Below, in pieces: positions 17,752-26,995 of a stretch of 64,000 nt of DNA. The stretch is from an uncultured Acetatifactor sp. (GTDB taxonomy: Bacteria; Bacillota; Clostridia; Lachnospirales; Lachnospiraceae): assembly GCA_910586215.1 (NCBI GenBank), contig CAJUGH010000023.1, positions 7,425-71,424 on the forward strand, given 5' to 3'. The position numbers were made by a program, and so were the translations under genes. Each line of letters starts with the position of its first letter. Position 1 is the first letter of the stretch. The notes under the pieces are model-generated. The model had not been told where the DNA came from. It did not search any database and saw only the letters and a list, made by a program, of their open reading frames with translations.

Positions 17752-17783
17752 ATTGTCCGCGGAAGCGGACAGGGGGTATCAGT
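17752..17783 (+). repeat. B-family stem-loop carrying a ribosome-binding site, copy B3
   Basis: GTCCGC (17755-17760), GGAA loop, GCGGAC (17765-17770), then AGGGGGTATCAGT directly before the ATG at 17784. The hairpin plus AGGGG-TAT-A-AGT-ATG layout matches copy B1 before folE. The upstream palindrome seen in B1 and B2 is missing. Confidence 0.5.
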
Positions 17784-18800
17784 ATGGAATACCAAGTGAT
17801 ACAGCACCAGCATGTTTTCCAGCCGGAACGATACTTCAGGCAATGTCATGCATCCACCATCTGCCGCCTGGCAGACGGCAGCCTGGTGTGTGCCTGGTTC
17901 GGCGGGACCCATGAGAAAGCCCCGGATGTAGGGATCTGGTGTGCCAGGAAGCTGTCTGCCCGGGATCCAGGGTGGACCATACCGGTGAAGGTGGCGGCCA
18001 GGGAAGGGATTCCCTGTTGGAACCCGGTGCTCTTCCAGAGGGCAGACGGCAGGCTGCTGCTCTTCTATAAGATCGGGGCCCAGATCCCGGACTGGCAGAC
18101 CTATGTGCGGGAATCCGCAGACGGCGGTGCCACCTGGGGGCCGGAGCGGGAACTGGTCCCGGGGGACACCGGGGGCAGGGGACCGGTGAAGAATAAATGT
18201 ATCTTTCTTCAGGACGGTACCCTGCTGGCACCGGCATCCCTGGAGGAAGGAGGCTGGCGATGCTTTGTGGACATCTCCCGGGACGGAGGCGCCAGCTGGG
18301 AGCGGAGCGCCTTGGTGCCTGCAGACCTGGAAACCTTTGCCGGGGAGGGACTGATCCAGCCCACCCTGTGGCAGGATACTGCTGGCGGGGTGCACATGCT
18401 CATGCGCAGCAGTGAAGGCGCCATCTACCGCAGCGACTCCGCAGATGGCGGCAGGACCTGGACAAAGGCCAGGCGCACCACCTTGCCCAACAATAACTGC
18501 GGTATTGACCTGGCCAGCCTTCCGGATGGCAGGCTGGTGCTGGCCTATAACCCGGTGGGCGGCAACTGGGCCGCCCGTTCTCCCATGGCCTTGTCTGTGT
18601 CTGGGGACAATGGGAATACCTGGAGCCAGCCCCAGATCCTGGACCATGTGCCCTGTGACCGCAATGTAGAGTGGGGGGAATTCTCCTACCCGGCCCTGGT
18701 GGCCTGTGGAGAGGATATTTTCCTCACCTATACCTGGAAGAGGAAGACCATTGCATTCTGGCAGATCCGGTTCCTGCCAGACAAGGATGAAACACGGTAG
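17784..18800 (+). CDS. BNR / Asp-box sialidase-like protein
   Basis: A six-bladed-propeller sialidase superfamily member of 338 residues without signal peptide. Four Asp boxes are visible (SADGGATW, SRDGGASW, SADGGRTW, SGDNGNTW). The opening CHASTICRLADGSLVCAWFGGTHEKAPDVGIW is typical of the BNR_2 group, and RSPMALS follows later. A clear F/YRIP arginine motif is absent, unlike the second sialidase at 37096, so true sialidase activity is less certain; another exo-glycosidase or a lyase-like role cannot be excluded. The start at 17784 is set by the AGGGGG of repeat B3. It lies 125 nt after GH3 and upstream of two fucosidases. Confidence 0.78.
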   Translation: MEYQVIQHQHVFQPERYFRQCHASTICRLADGSLVCAWFGGTHEKAPDVGIWCARKLSARDPGWTIPVKVAAREGIPCWNPVLFQRADGRLLLFYKIGAQIPDWQTYVRESADGGATWGPERELVPGDTGGRGPVKNKCIFLQDGTLLAPASLEEGGWRCFVDISRDGGASWERSALVPADLETFAGEGLIQPTLWQDTAGGVHMLMRSSEGAIYRSDSADGGRTWTKARRTTLPNNNCGIDLASLPDGRLVLAYNPVGGNWAARSPMALSVSGDNGNTWSQPQILDHVPCDRNVEWGEFSYPALVACGEDIFLTYTWKRKTIAFWQIRFLPDKDETR

Positions 18801-18927
18801 ACACACTAGAGCAGAAAGAGCCGTTTACAAGAGGAGAAAATGAAGCAGTCTGGACAGGTACCCGGACTGTTAGGAAAAATCTAAAAAAGCAGGGAAGGCC
18901 TGTAAGGCGAAAAGGAGAATATGTATT

Positions 18928-20217
18928 ATGATGCAGGAATGGTTTCGAAACGCAAAGTTAGGTATCTTCATTCATTATGGAATCTACGCGGTGGGGGATG
19001 TGTCGGAGTCCTGGTCCTTCCACAACGGGGCGATCTCCTATGAAGATTACATGAAGCAGTGTGAGGGTTTCACGGCCTCCCGGTTTGACGCTAAGGCCTG
19101 GGCTGACCTGTTTAAGCGGGCCGGGGCCCAGTATGTGGTGCTGACCTCCAAGCACCATGACGGGGTAGCCCTGTTTGACACCCAGTATTCCGACTTAAGT
19201 GTGGTGAAGAAGACCCCGGCAGGCAGGGACCTGATCAAAGAGTACACCCAGGCCGTGCGGGAGGCCGGCATGAAGGTGGGACTGTATTATTCCTTGATCG
19301 ACTGGTCAGATCCCCGCTACCGGACTGTGTACCCGGAAGGGGATGACCCCGCAAACCATCTGAAGGATGTGTTCGCCACCCCGGCAGGAGGGCCGGAGGA
19401 TCCGGAGAAATGGCAGGAATTCCTGGAGTTCAACAACAACCAGATGAAAGAACTGATGACCCATTACGGCACCATAGATTTGCTGTGGTTTGACGGGGAC
19501 TGGGAGCGCAGCGCCAGCCAGTGGAAGGCAAAAGAGTTCAAGGCCTACCTGGAATCCATGAATCCCCATGTGGTGGTGAACTCCAGACTTGCAGGGCATG
19601 GGGACTATGAGACACCGGAGCAGGGCATTCCCCTGTTCGGGCCGGAGGGCGTCTGGGAATTCTGCACCACCATCAACAGTTCCTGGGGCTACAGGCCTTC
19701 GGACAACCATTACAAGACCAGCCGCCAGGTGGTCCGCATGTTCTGTGACTGCATCACCCTGGGAGGCAAGATGCTGCTGGATGTGGGTCCTAAGGAAGAC
19801 GGCACCCTGGATGAGAGACAGGTGAAGGTCCTGGAGGATCTGGGCAGCTTTATCCATGACAATGAGGAAGCCATCTATTCTACTGGGAAAGGACTGGGCT
19901 ATCAGCATTTTCTGGGAGGCAGTACCCTGTCTGCGGACAAGAAGACCATCTATCTCTTCGTCTATGACAAGCCGGCAGAATTCCTGTGCTTGAAGGGCAT
20001 CAAGACGCCGGTAAAGCGGGTGAGCGTACTGCACACGGGGGAGGAACTGACCTATGACTATACCGGCTCCCTGCCCTGGAGCGGCATCCCCGGTACTCTG
20101 TGGATCCGGGCAGACAAGATGGAACTGCACCCGCTGACCACCGTGGTCAAAGTAGAACTGGAAGGGGAGATCACCTACAATTTAGGACATGGGGAAGTGG
20201 TGACCAATAACGACTGA
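18928..20217 (+). CDS. Alpha-L-fucosidase, glycoside hydrolase family 29
   Basis: Removes alpha-linked fucose, a cap or core decoration of host glycans. The 429 residues start almost directly with the barrel (WFRNAKLGIFIHYGIYAVG), followed by YVVLTSKHHDGVALFDT, and the nucleophile Asp189 in LLWFDGDW. The second residue of the usual acid/base is not identifiable with certainty. A small C-terminal beta domain follows. No signal peptide. AAAGGAG lies ten bases before the ATG at 18928. This GH29 and the next are clearly different in sequence and probably differ in linkage preference. Confidence 0.92.
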   Translation: MMQEWFRNAKLGIFIHYGIYAVGDVSESWSFHNGAISYEDYMKQCEGFTASRFDAKAWADLFKRAGAQYVVLTSKHHDGVALFDTQYSDLSVVKKTPAGRDLIKEYTQAVREAGMKVGLYYSLIDWSDPRYRTVYPEGDDPANHLKDVFATPAGGPEDPEKWQEFLEFNNNQMKELMTHYGTIDLLWFDGDWERSASQWKAKEFKAYLESMNPHVVVNSRLAGHGDYETPEQGIPLFGPEGVWEFCTTINSSWGYRPSDNHYKTSRQVVRMFCDCITLGGKMLLDVGPKEDGTLDERQVKVLEDLGSFIHDNEEAIYSTGKGLGYQHFLGGSTLSADKKTIYLFVYDKPAEFLCLKGIKTPVKRVSVLHTGEELTYDYTGSLPWSGIPGTLWIRADKMELHPLTTVVKVELEGEITYNLGHGEVVTNND

Positions 20218-20352
20218 CACCGGGGACAGAAGCGCAGTTTCCTGGGAGAAGGGAATGCAGGAGTCCGCAGGAGATTGGCCGGATGGGTCAGGATACCTGC
20301 GGACAGCATGAGTTTGCGCCGTTTTGGCGGCATGACGGGAGGTTTGGCAGAG

Positions 20353-21864
20353 ATGGCAGAGACAGACAGGCTGGGACTGGCAGAAGAAATGGCAGCGGAA
20401 GTGGCGTCCAGGGAGAAGGTACAGGAGGGACAGGAAGCCGGGGCGCAAGAGGAGGAAGCTTTGGAGGGCAGGACAGATGCTGGGGAGGAACCAAAAACAG
20501 AGGCCGTGGTGGCAGGCGTCCACAATTACAGCAGCGAGGAGCGCTATGTGAGGCCCACAGATGAGAAGGTACTGCGGAAGCTGGAATGGTTCCAGGACCA
20601 GAAGATCGGCCTGATGATGCACTGGGGACCCTATTCCCAGCTTGGCATCGTGGAATCCTGGGCCTTGAGCGACCAGGATGCGGACTGGTCCAGGGACGGC
20701 ATCGACTGGGAGGTCACAGGGGAGGAGTTCAAGCAGGAATACTTTGCCTTGAACAAGACCTTCAATCCCATCCGGTTTGAGCCGGAGAAATGGGCTGACC
20801 TGGCAAAGGAAGCGGGGATGCGCTATTTCCTCTTCACCACCAAGCATCATGACGGCTTCTGCATGTGGGACACCCAGTACTCTGACTATAAAGTCACCAG
20901 CCCGGACTGCCCTTTCCACACCCACAAATATGCGGATATCTGTGCCCACCTCTTTGAATCCTTCCGGAAGCGGGGCATCGGCATTGTGGCCTATTTTTCC
21001 AAGGCGGACTGGCATGTGGACAGCTACTGGCGGGAGGATACCTTGAAGGGCAGCTTCAAGAGCAGGGGGCCGTCCTACGTGCCGGCCCAGGATCCGGAGC
21101 AGTGGGAGCGCTTTGTGGAATTTACCCAGAACCAGATAAGGGAACTGGCCACCGGGTATGGCCGCCTGGAGGGCATGTGGTTTGACGCGGGCTGGGTGTG
21201 TGAGCAGGCAGGCCAGGACATCCGCCTGGGAGAAGTGATTGACCAGATCCGGCAGTTCCAGCCGGGGATGCTGTGTGCTGACCGCACGGTGGGCGGGCCT
21301 TATGAGAACTATGTGACCCCGGAGCAGTGCGTGCCTCCTAAACCCCTTTCCATTCCCTGGGAGAGCTGCATCACCCTGGGCACTTCCTTCTCCTTCAAGT
21401 ATGAGGATACCTACAAATCCCCCAGGCAGGTCATTGGACTGCTGGTGGACATTGTGGTAAAAGGTGGCAACCTGGCCATCAATGTGGGTCCCCAGCCGGA
21501 CGGCAGGATTCCCCAGGGTGCCATCCTTTCCCTGAAAGGAATCGGGGCATGGCTTGCCCGGTATGGGGAGGCCATCTACGGCACCAGGGTCTGTGCCCCT
21601 TACCAGAAAGACGGCATCGGATTCACCAGGAAAGGGAATACTGTCTATGCCATCCAGGTCTTCGCCCAGGAGGCGGATCCTGTGGAGGACACCCTGTGGA
21701 TCCCCTATGAGGGAGCCGTGGAAGGGATCACGGCTCTGGGAGGGGTGCAGGTGCTGTCCTATGAACAAAGGAAGGGCGGCTACCAGGTGGTGACAAAACC
21801 TGGGGATCACCAGGAGACAGGAAAAGCGCCCATTGCCAGGGTATTTGTCTTGAAGCAGGCATGA
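20353..21864 (+). CDS. Alpha-L-fucosidase, glycoside hydrolase family 29 (second type)
   Basis: A second GH29 enzyme, about 503 residues from this start. The barrel begins near residue 70 (RKLEWFQDQKIGLMMHWGPYSQ), with FLFTTKHHDGFCMWDT and the nucleophile Asp in GMWFDAGW (about residue 278), then the LAINVGPQPDGRIP loop typical of the family. The start is unsure: ATG at 20353 has GGGAGG ten bases before it; in-frame ATGs at 20332 and 20308 lack a good site, and a TTG at 20275 has AGGAG too close. The first about 55 residues are a Glu/Ala-rich tail not typical of GH29. The terminator at 21891-21919 ends the unit. Confidence 0.85.
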   Translation: MAETDRLGLAEEMAAEVASREKVQEGQEAGAQEEEALEGRTDAGEEPKTEAVVAGVHNYSSEERYVRPTDEKVLRKLEWFQDQKIGLMMHWGPYSQLGIVESWALSDQDADWSRDGIDWEVTGEEFKQEYFALNKTFNPIRFEPEKWADLAKEAGMRYFLFTTKHHDGFCMWDTQYSDYKVTSPDCPFHTHKYADICAHLFESFRKRGIGIVAYFSKADWHVDSYWREDTLKGSFKSRGPSYVPAQDPEQWERFVEFTQNQIRELATGYGRLEGMWFDAGWVCEQAGQDIRLGEVIDQIRQFQPGMLCADRTVGGPYENYVTPEQCVPPKPLSIPWESCITLGTSFSFKYEDTYKSPRQVIGLLVDIVVKGGNLAINVGPQPDGRIPQGAILSLKGIGAWLARYGEAIYGTRVCAPYQKDGIGFTRKGNTVYAIQVFAQEADPVEDTLWIPYEGAVEGITALGGVQVLSYEQRKGGYQVVTKPGDHQETGKAPIARVFVLKQA

Positions 21865-21890
21865 TGGCAGGCAGCAATCTATAAAACCCA

Positions 21891-21919
21891 CAGGCAGGGC
21901 GTATGCCCTGCCTGTTTTT
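21891..21919 (+). terminator. Rho-independent terminator after fucosidase genes
   Basis: Perfect ten-base stem CAGGCAGGGC (21891-21900) and GCCCTGCCTG (21905-21914) with loop GTAT, followed by TTTTT (21915-21919). It separates the glycosidase unit from the importer operon. Confidence 0.9.
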
Positions 21920-22073
21920 CGGTATATCCTTTACAGACCTCTCTGTAAGATTTGAATTCCACACTTCACTGTATAAAAGTATTCCATTGGTAAAAGTTAA
22001 TAATTTGGAAATGCCTAATTTAGACATTTTTCATAAAAATCAGATTTTTGTTTAGATACATTTAAGAAACAAA

Positions 22074-22102
22074 TTGACAAACTGCCCAATGGTGTGTAAA
22101 CT
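22074..22102 (+). promoter_or_regulatory. Candidate promoter of the importer operon
   Basis: TTGACA (22074-22079), a perfect -35, with TAAACT (22097-22102) after 17 nt. It implies a leader of about 225 nt before the first start codon. The gap 21865-22335 is AT-rich between 21930 and 22160 and holds the terminator, this promoter and a leader hairpin, with no gene visible. Confidence 0.5.
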
Positions 22103-22211
22103 GGTTATAACATTTATGTCAAGTGTCATGTTTTCGTTTTGATAACTCTCGTTTTAGGAATGTACAAAGGAACGGTCCTACACAGAATAGGGCAGGGTCC
22201 GGACATCGTAT

Positions 22212-22234
22212 CCACACCGGGTCATGGGGTGTGG
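22212..22234 (+). promoter_or_regulatory. Stem-loop in the importer operon leader
   Basis: CCACACC (22212-22218) pairs with GGTGTGG (22228-22234) around a nine-base loop. No T run follows, so it is not an obvious terminator; a role in mRNA stability or control is possible. Confidence 0.35.
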
Positions 22235-22335
22235 TGTGAAGGTGGTAACAGCAGTATCCAAGTCTTGTTTGGGCCTGGGCTGATTGTTATAAGTAACGCT
22301 ACATAAGCGTACATAAAATAAAAGGAGGATTATGA

Positions 22336-23925
22336 ATGAAAAGAAAGGCAGTAATGAAGCTTTGCGCTGTTGCTATGACAGTTGCAATGGTGGGTGGTCT
22401 GGTTGCGTGCGGCAATGATGCCGGCAACAATTCTTCCACTCCCGACAGCACTCCCCAGGAGTCCACAGGAGGCGAGGAATCCACAGGCGGCGAAGAGTCC
22501 ACAGGCGGCGAAGAGTCCACAGGCGGCGAAGAGTCTTCTGAGGAAGCACAGGAAGAGACCTATGACTTTGGCGGGGCTGTCGTCAGGGTGAACGGTGGTC
22601 AGTGGGGTGACTTGAACGAAGAGACGAAGCTGGATGATGACGGCAATGTGAAGACAGGATACCTGGAGAAGCGGGCGTTTGCTGACCAGCTTGAAGCGAA
22701 GTACAATATTAAGATCGAGTACGTGGTGCTGGAAGGTGATGACGGTTATAATACGCAAGAGTTAATACTGTCCAGCATCACAAGCGGAGAGTGTTTTGCA
22801 GATCTGTTTGCGGTAAGCGACAATATCATCCTGGGCATTCGGGATTACCTGGCTGACATTACCGATGATGTTGACAAGCTGGAGATCGGCAGCACCTATA
22901 TTGAGCCGGGCACATGGCAGAACCGTGTGTATGGATGGACCTATGACAATATGGGCAGCAGCTATGTGATGGCGTACAGCCGTACATACATCAAGGAAGT
23001 AGCCGGCATGGATGTGATGCCACTGGATAAGTTCAAGGCAGGTGAGTGGAGTTATGATGACTGCATTGAGTATCTGACAGAGATGAAAGCAAATCTGCCG
23101 GAGGGAACTTATCCCATCTGTATCCATACGAATCACTGGGCCAGCATGGCGCCTGCGGCGAATGGTGTGGTGAGTATTGATTCTGACGGCAACATCAACT
23201 TGACGAATGAATATTACGTCGAAGCCCTGGAATTTTACAAGACACTGCTGGAAAAAGGACTTGCTCTGCCAATTACGGACGTGAAGGTACTTGAGGATGG
23301 CAGTATTGAATCTACCCAGAATTACAGTATGGACAATATGAGCGGCAACAAGGAATCTAAAGGGTATGTCATTGGCATGGTGGAAGCCTGGCAGTATCCT
23401 GGCATGCCAGACAAGGGTGACTGGGGCATCGTTCCCTGGCCTTGGGGCAGCAATGTGACCTGTGACGGGGACTACACCACCTTGAGCGATACATACATGG
23501 TTCCCCAGTCTATCTGGACAGATATGGTAGTGCCCAAGGCTGAGTACAGGGCTGCAGGTGCTAAGGAGATTCCTGACATTGTATTACACCAGATTGCACG
23601 CGATTTCTGTGATCTCTGCAGCCCGGACGGCCAGGCCGCCAGACATGGGGAGTGGGAAGCAGAGAAGAACGGGGAAGAGTACTTGAACCTGGGCTATACT
23701 CCCGGGGATCCCGGATATTTCACCAACGAGGAGGATATTGAGGTATTTGACTGGCTGCACACCAGATCCTGTGTGGATTGGGGCCATGCCTTCAACTCCA
23801 ACACGGTGGTACGTGTGAACAGGAACGCCGCATCTGTCATTGCGGTGGGAAATGATGCCAGGTCTACCGGCGAGAGCTTCCTGCAGGAAGGTGAAGCCAA
23901 CATGAAAGACAAAGGTTACAAATAA
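22336..23925 (+). CDS. Extracellular sugar-binding lipoprotein of ABC importer (SBP 1)
   Basis: A lipoprotein solute receptor of 529 residues. The signal peptide ends in the lipobox LVAC with Cys25; a mature linker of four STGGEE units (encoded by near-identical 18-bp repeats at about 22470-22535) acts as a flexible tether, and an SBP family 1-like fold follows. Aromatic and acidic residues in the later part (for example WPWGSN, NHWASM) fit a sugar-binding cleft. AGGAGG precedes the start. First gene of a seven-gene run with four permeases and no ATPase, so a shared MsmK/UgpC-type ATPase elsewhere in the genome is expected. Ligand unknown; host oligosaccharide is inferred from the neighbours. 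Confidence 0.88.
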   Translation: MKRKAVMKLCAVAMTVAMVGGLVACGNDAGNNSSTPDSTPQESTGGEESTGGEESTGGEESTGGEESSEEAQEETYDFGGAVVRVNGGQWGDLNEETKLDDDGNVKTGYLEKRAFADQLEAKYNIKIEYVVLEGDDGYNTQELILSSITSGECFADLFAVSDNIILGIRDYLADITDDVDKLEIGSTYIEPGTWQNRVYGWTYDNMGSSYVMAYSRTYIKEVAGMDVMPLDKFKAGEWSYDDCIEYLTEMKANLPEGTYPICIHTNHWASMAPAANGVVSIDSDGNINLTNEYYVEALEFYKTLLEKGLALPITDVKVLEDGSIESTQNYSMDNMSGNKESKGYVIGMVEAWQYPGMPDKGDWGIVPWPWGSNVTCDGDYTTLSDTYMVPQSIWTDMVVPKAEYRAAGAKEIPDIVLHQIARDFCDLCSPDGQAARHGEWEAEKNGEEYLNLGYTPGDPGYFTNEEDIEVFDWLHTRSCVDWGHAFNSNTVVRVNRNAASVIAVGNDARSTGESFLQEGEANMKDKGYK

Positions 23926-23960
23926 GGCTTGACTGACACATGTGAAGTATAACGATTGCG

Positions 23961-24006
23961 CTGTGTGGCTGTGGATTCTATGATAAATAGGGACGCAGCC
24001 ACATAG
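23961..24006 (+). promoter_or_regulatory. Intercistronic stem-loop between SBP 1 and SBP 2 genes
   Basis: CTGTGTGGCTG (23961-23971) pairs with CAGCCACATAG (23996-24006), with one G-T pair, around a 24-nt loop. No T run follows. Such hairpins often protect the upstream binding-protein mRNA or reduce read-through. Confidence 0.45.
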
Positions 24007-24033
24007 TGTATCAGAAATGAAAGGGCTGATGGG

Positions 24034-26985
24034 GTGAAAAAGAAGAAAAATAAGACCCGCATTCGCAATATATGTATTCTCGCCGCACTGGTGGTTGTGG
24101 CGGTGGTTGCGCTCACAATGACATCCAGCGATGAGTATGCACAGACCCGTGAGGATGTTCTGGGGAAGTATCTTGCCTATGAAGATACCTCTGCTGTCAC
24201 TTACGAGGCTTATGTGTCACAGTTTGGAAAAGCGTATGCGGACGATACGGCGAAAAGGATTGCAGTGAAGGCATCCGATTATTCGGACGCGGATATGAAG
24301 GGGCTGACGGAAACAGGTGGTGTGGTGTGGACCCAGGAGAGCGGTTCCCTGACCTACACCTTTGACGTGGAGCAGGATGGCCTGTATTACATCCAACTCA
24401 CCTACTATCCGGACGTTACCGGCACGCAGACAATGCTGCGCAATGTGTATATCAATGGAAAGTTACCTTTTGACGATTGTGAGGACATTGCTTTCGACCG
24501 TCTCTGGGTGGATGACAGCAAGGACTGGCTCATGAATACCAAGGGCAACCAGGCTGCACCCACACAGGTACAGAAGGAAGGCCCGGCGGTTACTTATCTC
24601 AGCTCTGCTGACTGTGATGTGGCAGGAGGGTACATGTTCTACTTGAAGAAGGGGAGCAATACCGTGACCCTGGAATCATCCCAGGCAGTGATGGGAATCA
24701 GCGAGATCGCCCTGGTTCCCGCATCAAAACAGCTTTCTTATGAGGAATATTATGACCTGTATACCAAGGAACTGGAGGCAGAGGTCGTCAGTGCCAACAA
24801 TATCAAGGATGGTGCTGTCCTGATCCAGGCAGAGGATGCAGCGGTGAAGTCCAGTTCCTCCCTGTCCCCCAACAATGACAGGACCTCCGTGGGAACACAG
24901 CCTTACCATCCTACCTATATTATATACAATACCATTGGTGGGGACAACTGGGCCAGTGCCGGCCAGAAGATTTCCTGGACAGTGGATGTGGATCGGGCAG
25001 GACTGTATAAGATCGGTGTCCGTTTCAAGCAGTATCTGAACAGGGGCTTCTATTCAGCCCGCAGCATCACTGTGAACGGGGAACTTCCCTTTAAGGAGGC
25101 CGCCCAGGTGGAGTTCTATTATGGACCTGACTGGCAGGTGTCTTTCCTGGGAAATGAATCCGAAGACTATTACTTCTATCTAAAGGAAGGCAGCAACACC
25201 ATTACCATGACTGCCACCCTGGGAGACTTGACGGATGCAGTGGATCTGGCCACTACCAGTGTGAGTAACCTTAACAATCTCTACAGGGAGATGACCGCAG
25301 TTACGGGTACGGATCCGGATCAGTACCGTGATTATAATATCACAGGGTATGTGCCGGACATGGTTCCCATCCTGGAGGAAGAGTACACCAGGCTCAATGC
25401 CGTGGTGGAGATGTTCGGGGAGTCCATGGATTCTGCCAACAAGACTTCCAGCGTGGTGGATATGATGAATTCTATGATCAAGCTCATCAAGAAGGCAGAT
25501 GATGTGGCCAAGTATCTGAAGGAATTCAATGACAAGCTTTCTGCCCTGGGAGACTGGGTGAACAGCATCAACAACCTGCCCTTAGAGTTGGATTACTTGA
25601 TGGTCACAGGGGACGGTTACAGACTTCCCAAGGCCAATGGCGGTTTCTTCGCCGGTGTGGCCCATACCTGGAATGCCTTTATCGGTTCCTTCACCAATGA
25701 TTTCAAGGTCCATGCGGAAGGAAATGATGAAGGGAAGAAGCCGGTGCTGACCGTGTGGACAGCAGCGGATACCAGGAGCCAGTATGATATCATTCAGAAG
25801 ATGATCAACGCGGAATTTGCAGATGCGGATTTCGAGGTCAATATCAGTATGGTAGGCGGTGATACCGTGCTTCCGGCCACGGTGGCAGGGGAAGGCCCGG
25901 ATGTGGTGCTGCAGTCCAGCTATTCCACTCCTACCAATTTCGCATACCGCGGCGCTGCCTATGACTTGACGCAGTTTGCAGATTTCGAGGAAGTATATAA
26001 GAGGTTCCCGGCAGATACCAGGGCTTTCCTGGAGTATGAGGGCGGTGTCTATGGTCTGCCTGACCAGCTTTCCTTCCCGGTACTGATCTACAGGACAGAT
26101 ATCCTGGAGGCCATGGATCTGGAAGTACCCGAGACCTGGGATGACTTAATCTCCATCATTCCTTATCTGGAAGCAGATAACATGAGTGTGTATCTGGGAA
26201 GCAACGAGTACCTGACTCTGGGTGGCGGTACCAGTTCTACCACGGTTCCTGTGAACAATATCTTTCTGTCCATGCTGTACCAGAAGGGATATGAACTGTA
26301 TTCCCAGGACCGGACCCGTACCATGATGGACCGCACGGAACAGATGCTGGTATTCAAGGACTGGACCGAGTACTATACCAACCAGGGATTGTCCTACTCC
26401 GTGAATCTGGTGACCAGGTTCCGTACAGGTGAGATCCCCTTGATGGTGGTGGATTACACCTACGTGAATACCTTGAATGTATCTGCTCCTGAGATATCCG
26501 GCAGATGGTCCATTGCCAAGATACCAGGTACCAGACAGGATGACGGAAGTGTGGATCATACCGCTGCCTGTATGATCGGCACCTGTTTTATTGTCTCTTC
26601 TACCGTGGAAAAAGATGGTATGTCTGATGCGGCCTGGGAGTTCTTGAAGTGGTGGACCAGCGAGGAGACCCAGTCCAGGTATTCCATGGAGATGAAGGCA
26701 GAGAACGGTGAGGCGGCAGAACTTCCCCTGGCCAATAAGGATGCCATTGCCAATGGCAGCCTGAACGATGAGTTCAAGCAGGTGGTTCTTTCCCTGTTGG
26801 ATGATCTGCGGGCAGAACCTCAGGTTCCCGGTGGATATATTACAGGCCGTCTGATCCGGAATGCATTCACCACTGTGGTGACGAACAGCGTGGATCCCAT
26901 CGATACGCTGTACATCCTGCTGGACGACATCAACGCGGAAATTACAAGCAAACGTTCAGAGTTTGGCTTGAATACTGCAGAATAG
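24034..26985 (+). CDS. Membrane-anchored chimera: two CBM-like domains plus solute-binding domain (SBP 2)
   Basis: A 983-residue protein with an unusual order. An N-terminal uncleaved membrane anchor (about residues 10-28, after a poly-Lys start) leads to two beta-sandwich carbohydrate-binding-like domains (about 50-235 and 258-410; the second starts VLIQAEDA as in CBM6/35 types). A helical spacer (about 430-520) and a complete family 1 solute-binding fold (about 570-930, starting VLTVWTAADTRSQ) follow. The start is GTG at 24034 with AAAGGG eight bases upstream. It sits between SBP 1 and the first permease pair, 10 nt before the permease gene. I infer a receptor that first catches a large glycan by its CBM-like domains and then passes it to the importer. 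Confidence 0.8.
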   Translation: MKKKKNKTRIRNICILAALVVVAVVALTMTSSDEYAQTREDVLGKYLAYEDTSAVTYEAYVSQFGKAYADDTAKRIAVKASDYSDADMKGLTETGGVVWTQESGSLTYTFDVEQDGLYYIQLTYYPDVTGTQTMLRNVYINGKLPFDDCEDIAFDRLWVDDSKDWLMNTKGNQAAPTQVQKEGPAVTYLSSADCDVAGGYMFYLKKGSNTVTLESSQAVMGISEIALVPASKQLSYEEYYDLYTKELEAEVVSANNIKDGAVLIQAEDAAVKSSSSLSPNNDRTSVGTQPYHPTYIIYNTIGGDNWASAGQKISWTVDVDRAGLYKIGVRFKQYLNRGFYSARSITVNGELPFKEAAQVEFYYGPDWQVSFLGNESEDYYFYLKEGSNTITMTATLGDLTDAVDLATTSVSNLNNLYREMTAVTGTDPDQYRDYNITGYVPDMVPILEEEYTRLNAVVEMFGESMDSANKTSSVVDMMNSMIKLIKKADDVAKYLKEFNDKLSALGDWVNSINNLPLELDYLMVTGDGYRLPKANGGFFAGVAHTWNAFIGSFTNDFKVHAEGNDEGKKPVLTVWTAADTRSQYDIIQKMINAEFADADFEVNISMVGGDTVLPATVAGEGPDVVLQSSYSTPTNFAYRGAAYDLTQFADFEEVYKRFPADTRAFLEYEGGVYGLPDQLSFPVLIYRTDILEAMDLEVPETWDDLISIIPYLEADNMSVYLGSNEYLTLGGGTSSTTVPVNNIFLSMLYQKGYELYSQDRTRTMMDRTEQMLVFKDWTEYYTNQGLSYSVNLVTRFRTGEIPLMVVDYTYVNTLNVSAPEISGRWSIAKIPGTRQDDGSVDHTAACMIGTCFIVSSTVEKDGMSDAAWEFLKWWTSEETQSRYSMEMKAENGEAAELPLANKDAIANGSLNDEFKQVVLSLLDDLRAEPQVPGGYITGRLIRNAFTTVVTNSVDPIDTLYILLDDINAEITSKRSEFGLNTAE

Positions 26986-26995
26986 GAGGGGAATA

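Noticed and set aside
22470..22535. Phase-variable repeat in the SBP 1 gene
   Set aside because: The 18-bp units are a multiple of three and encode a STGGEE linker, so slippage changes tether length and not the frame.
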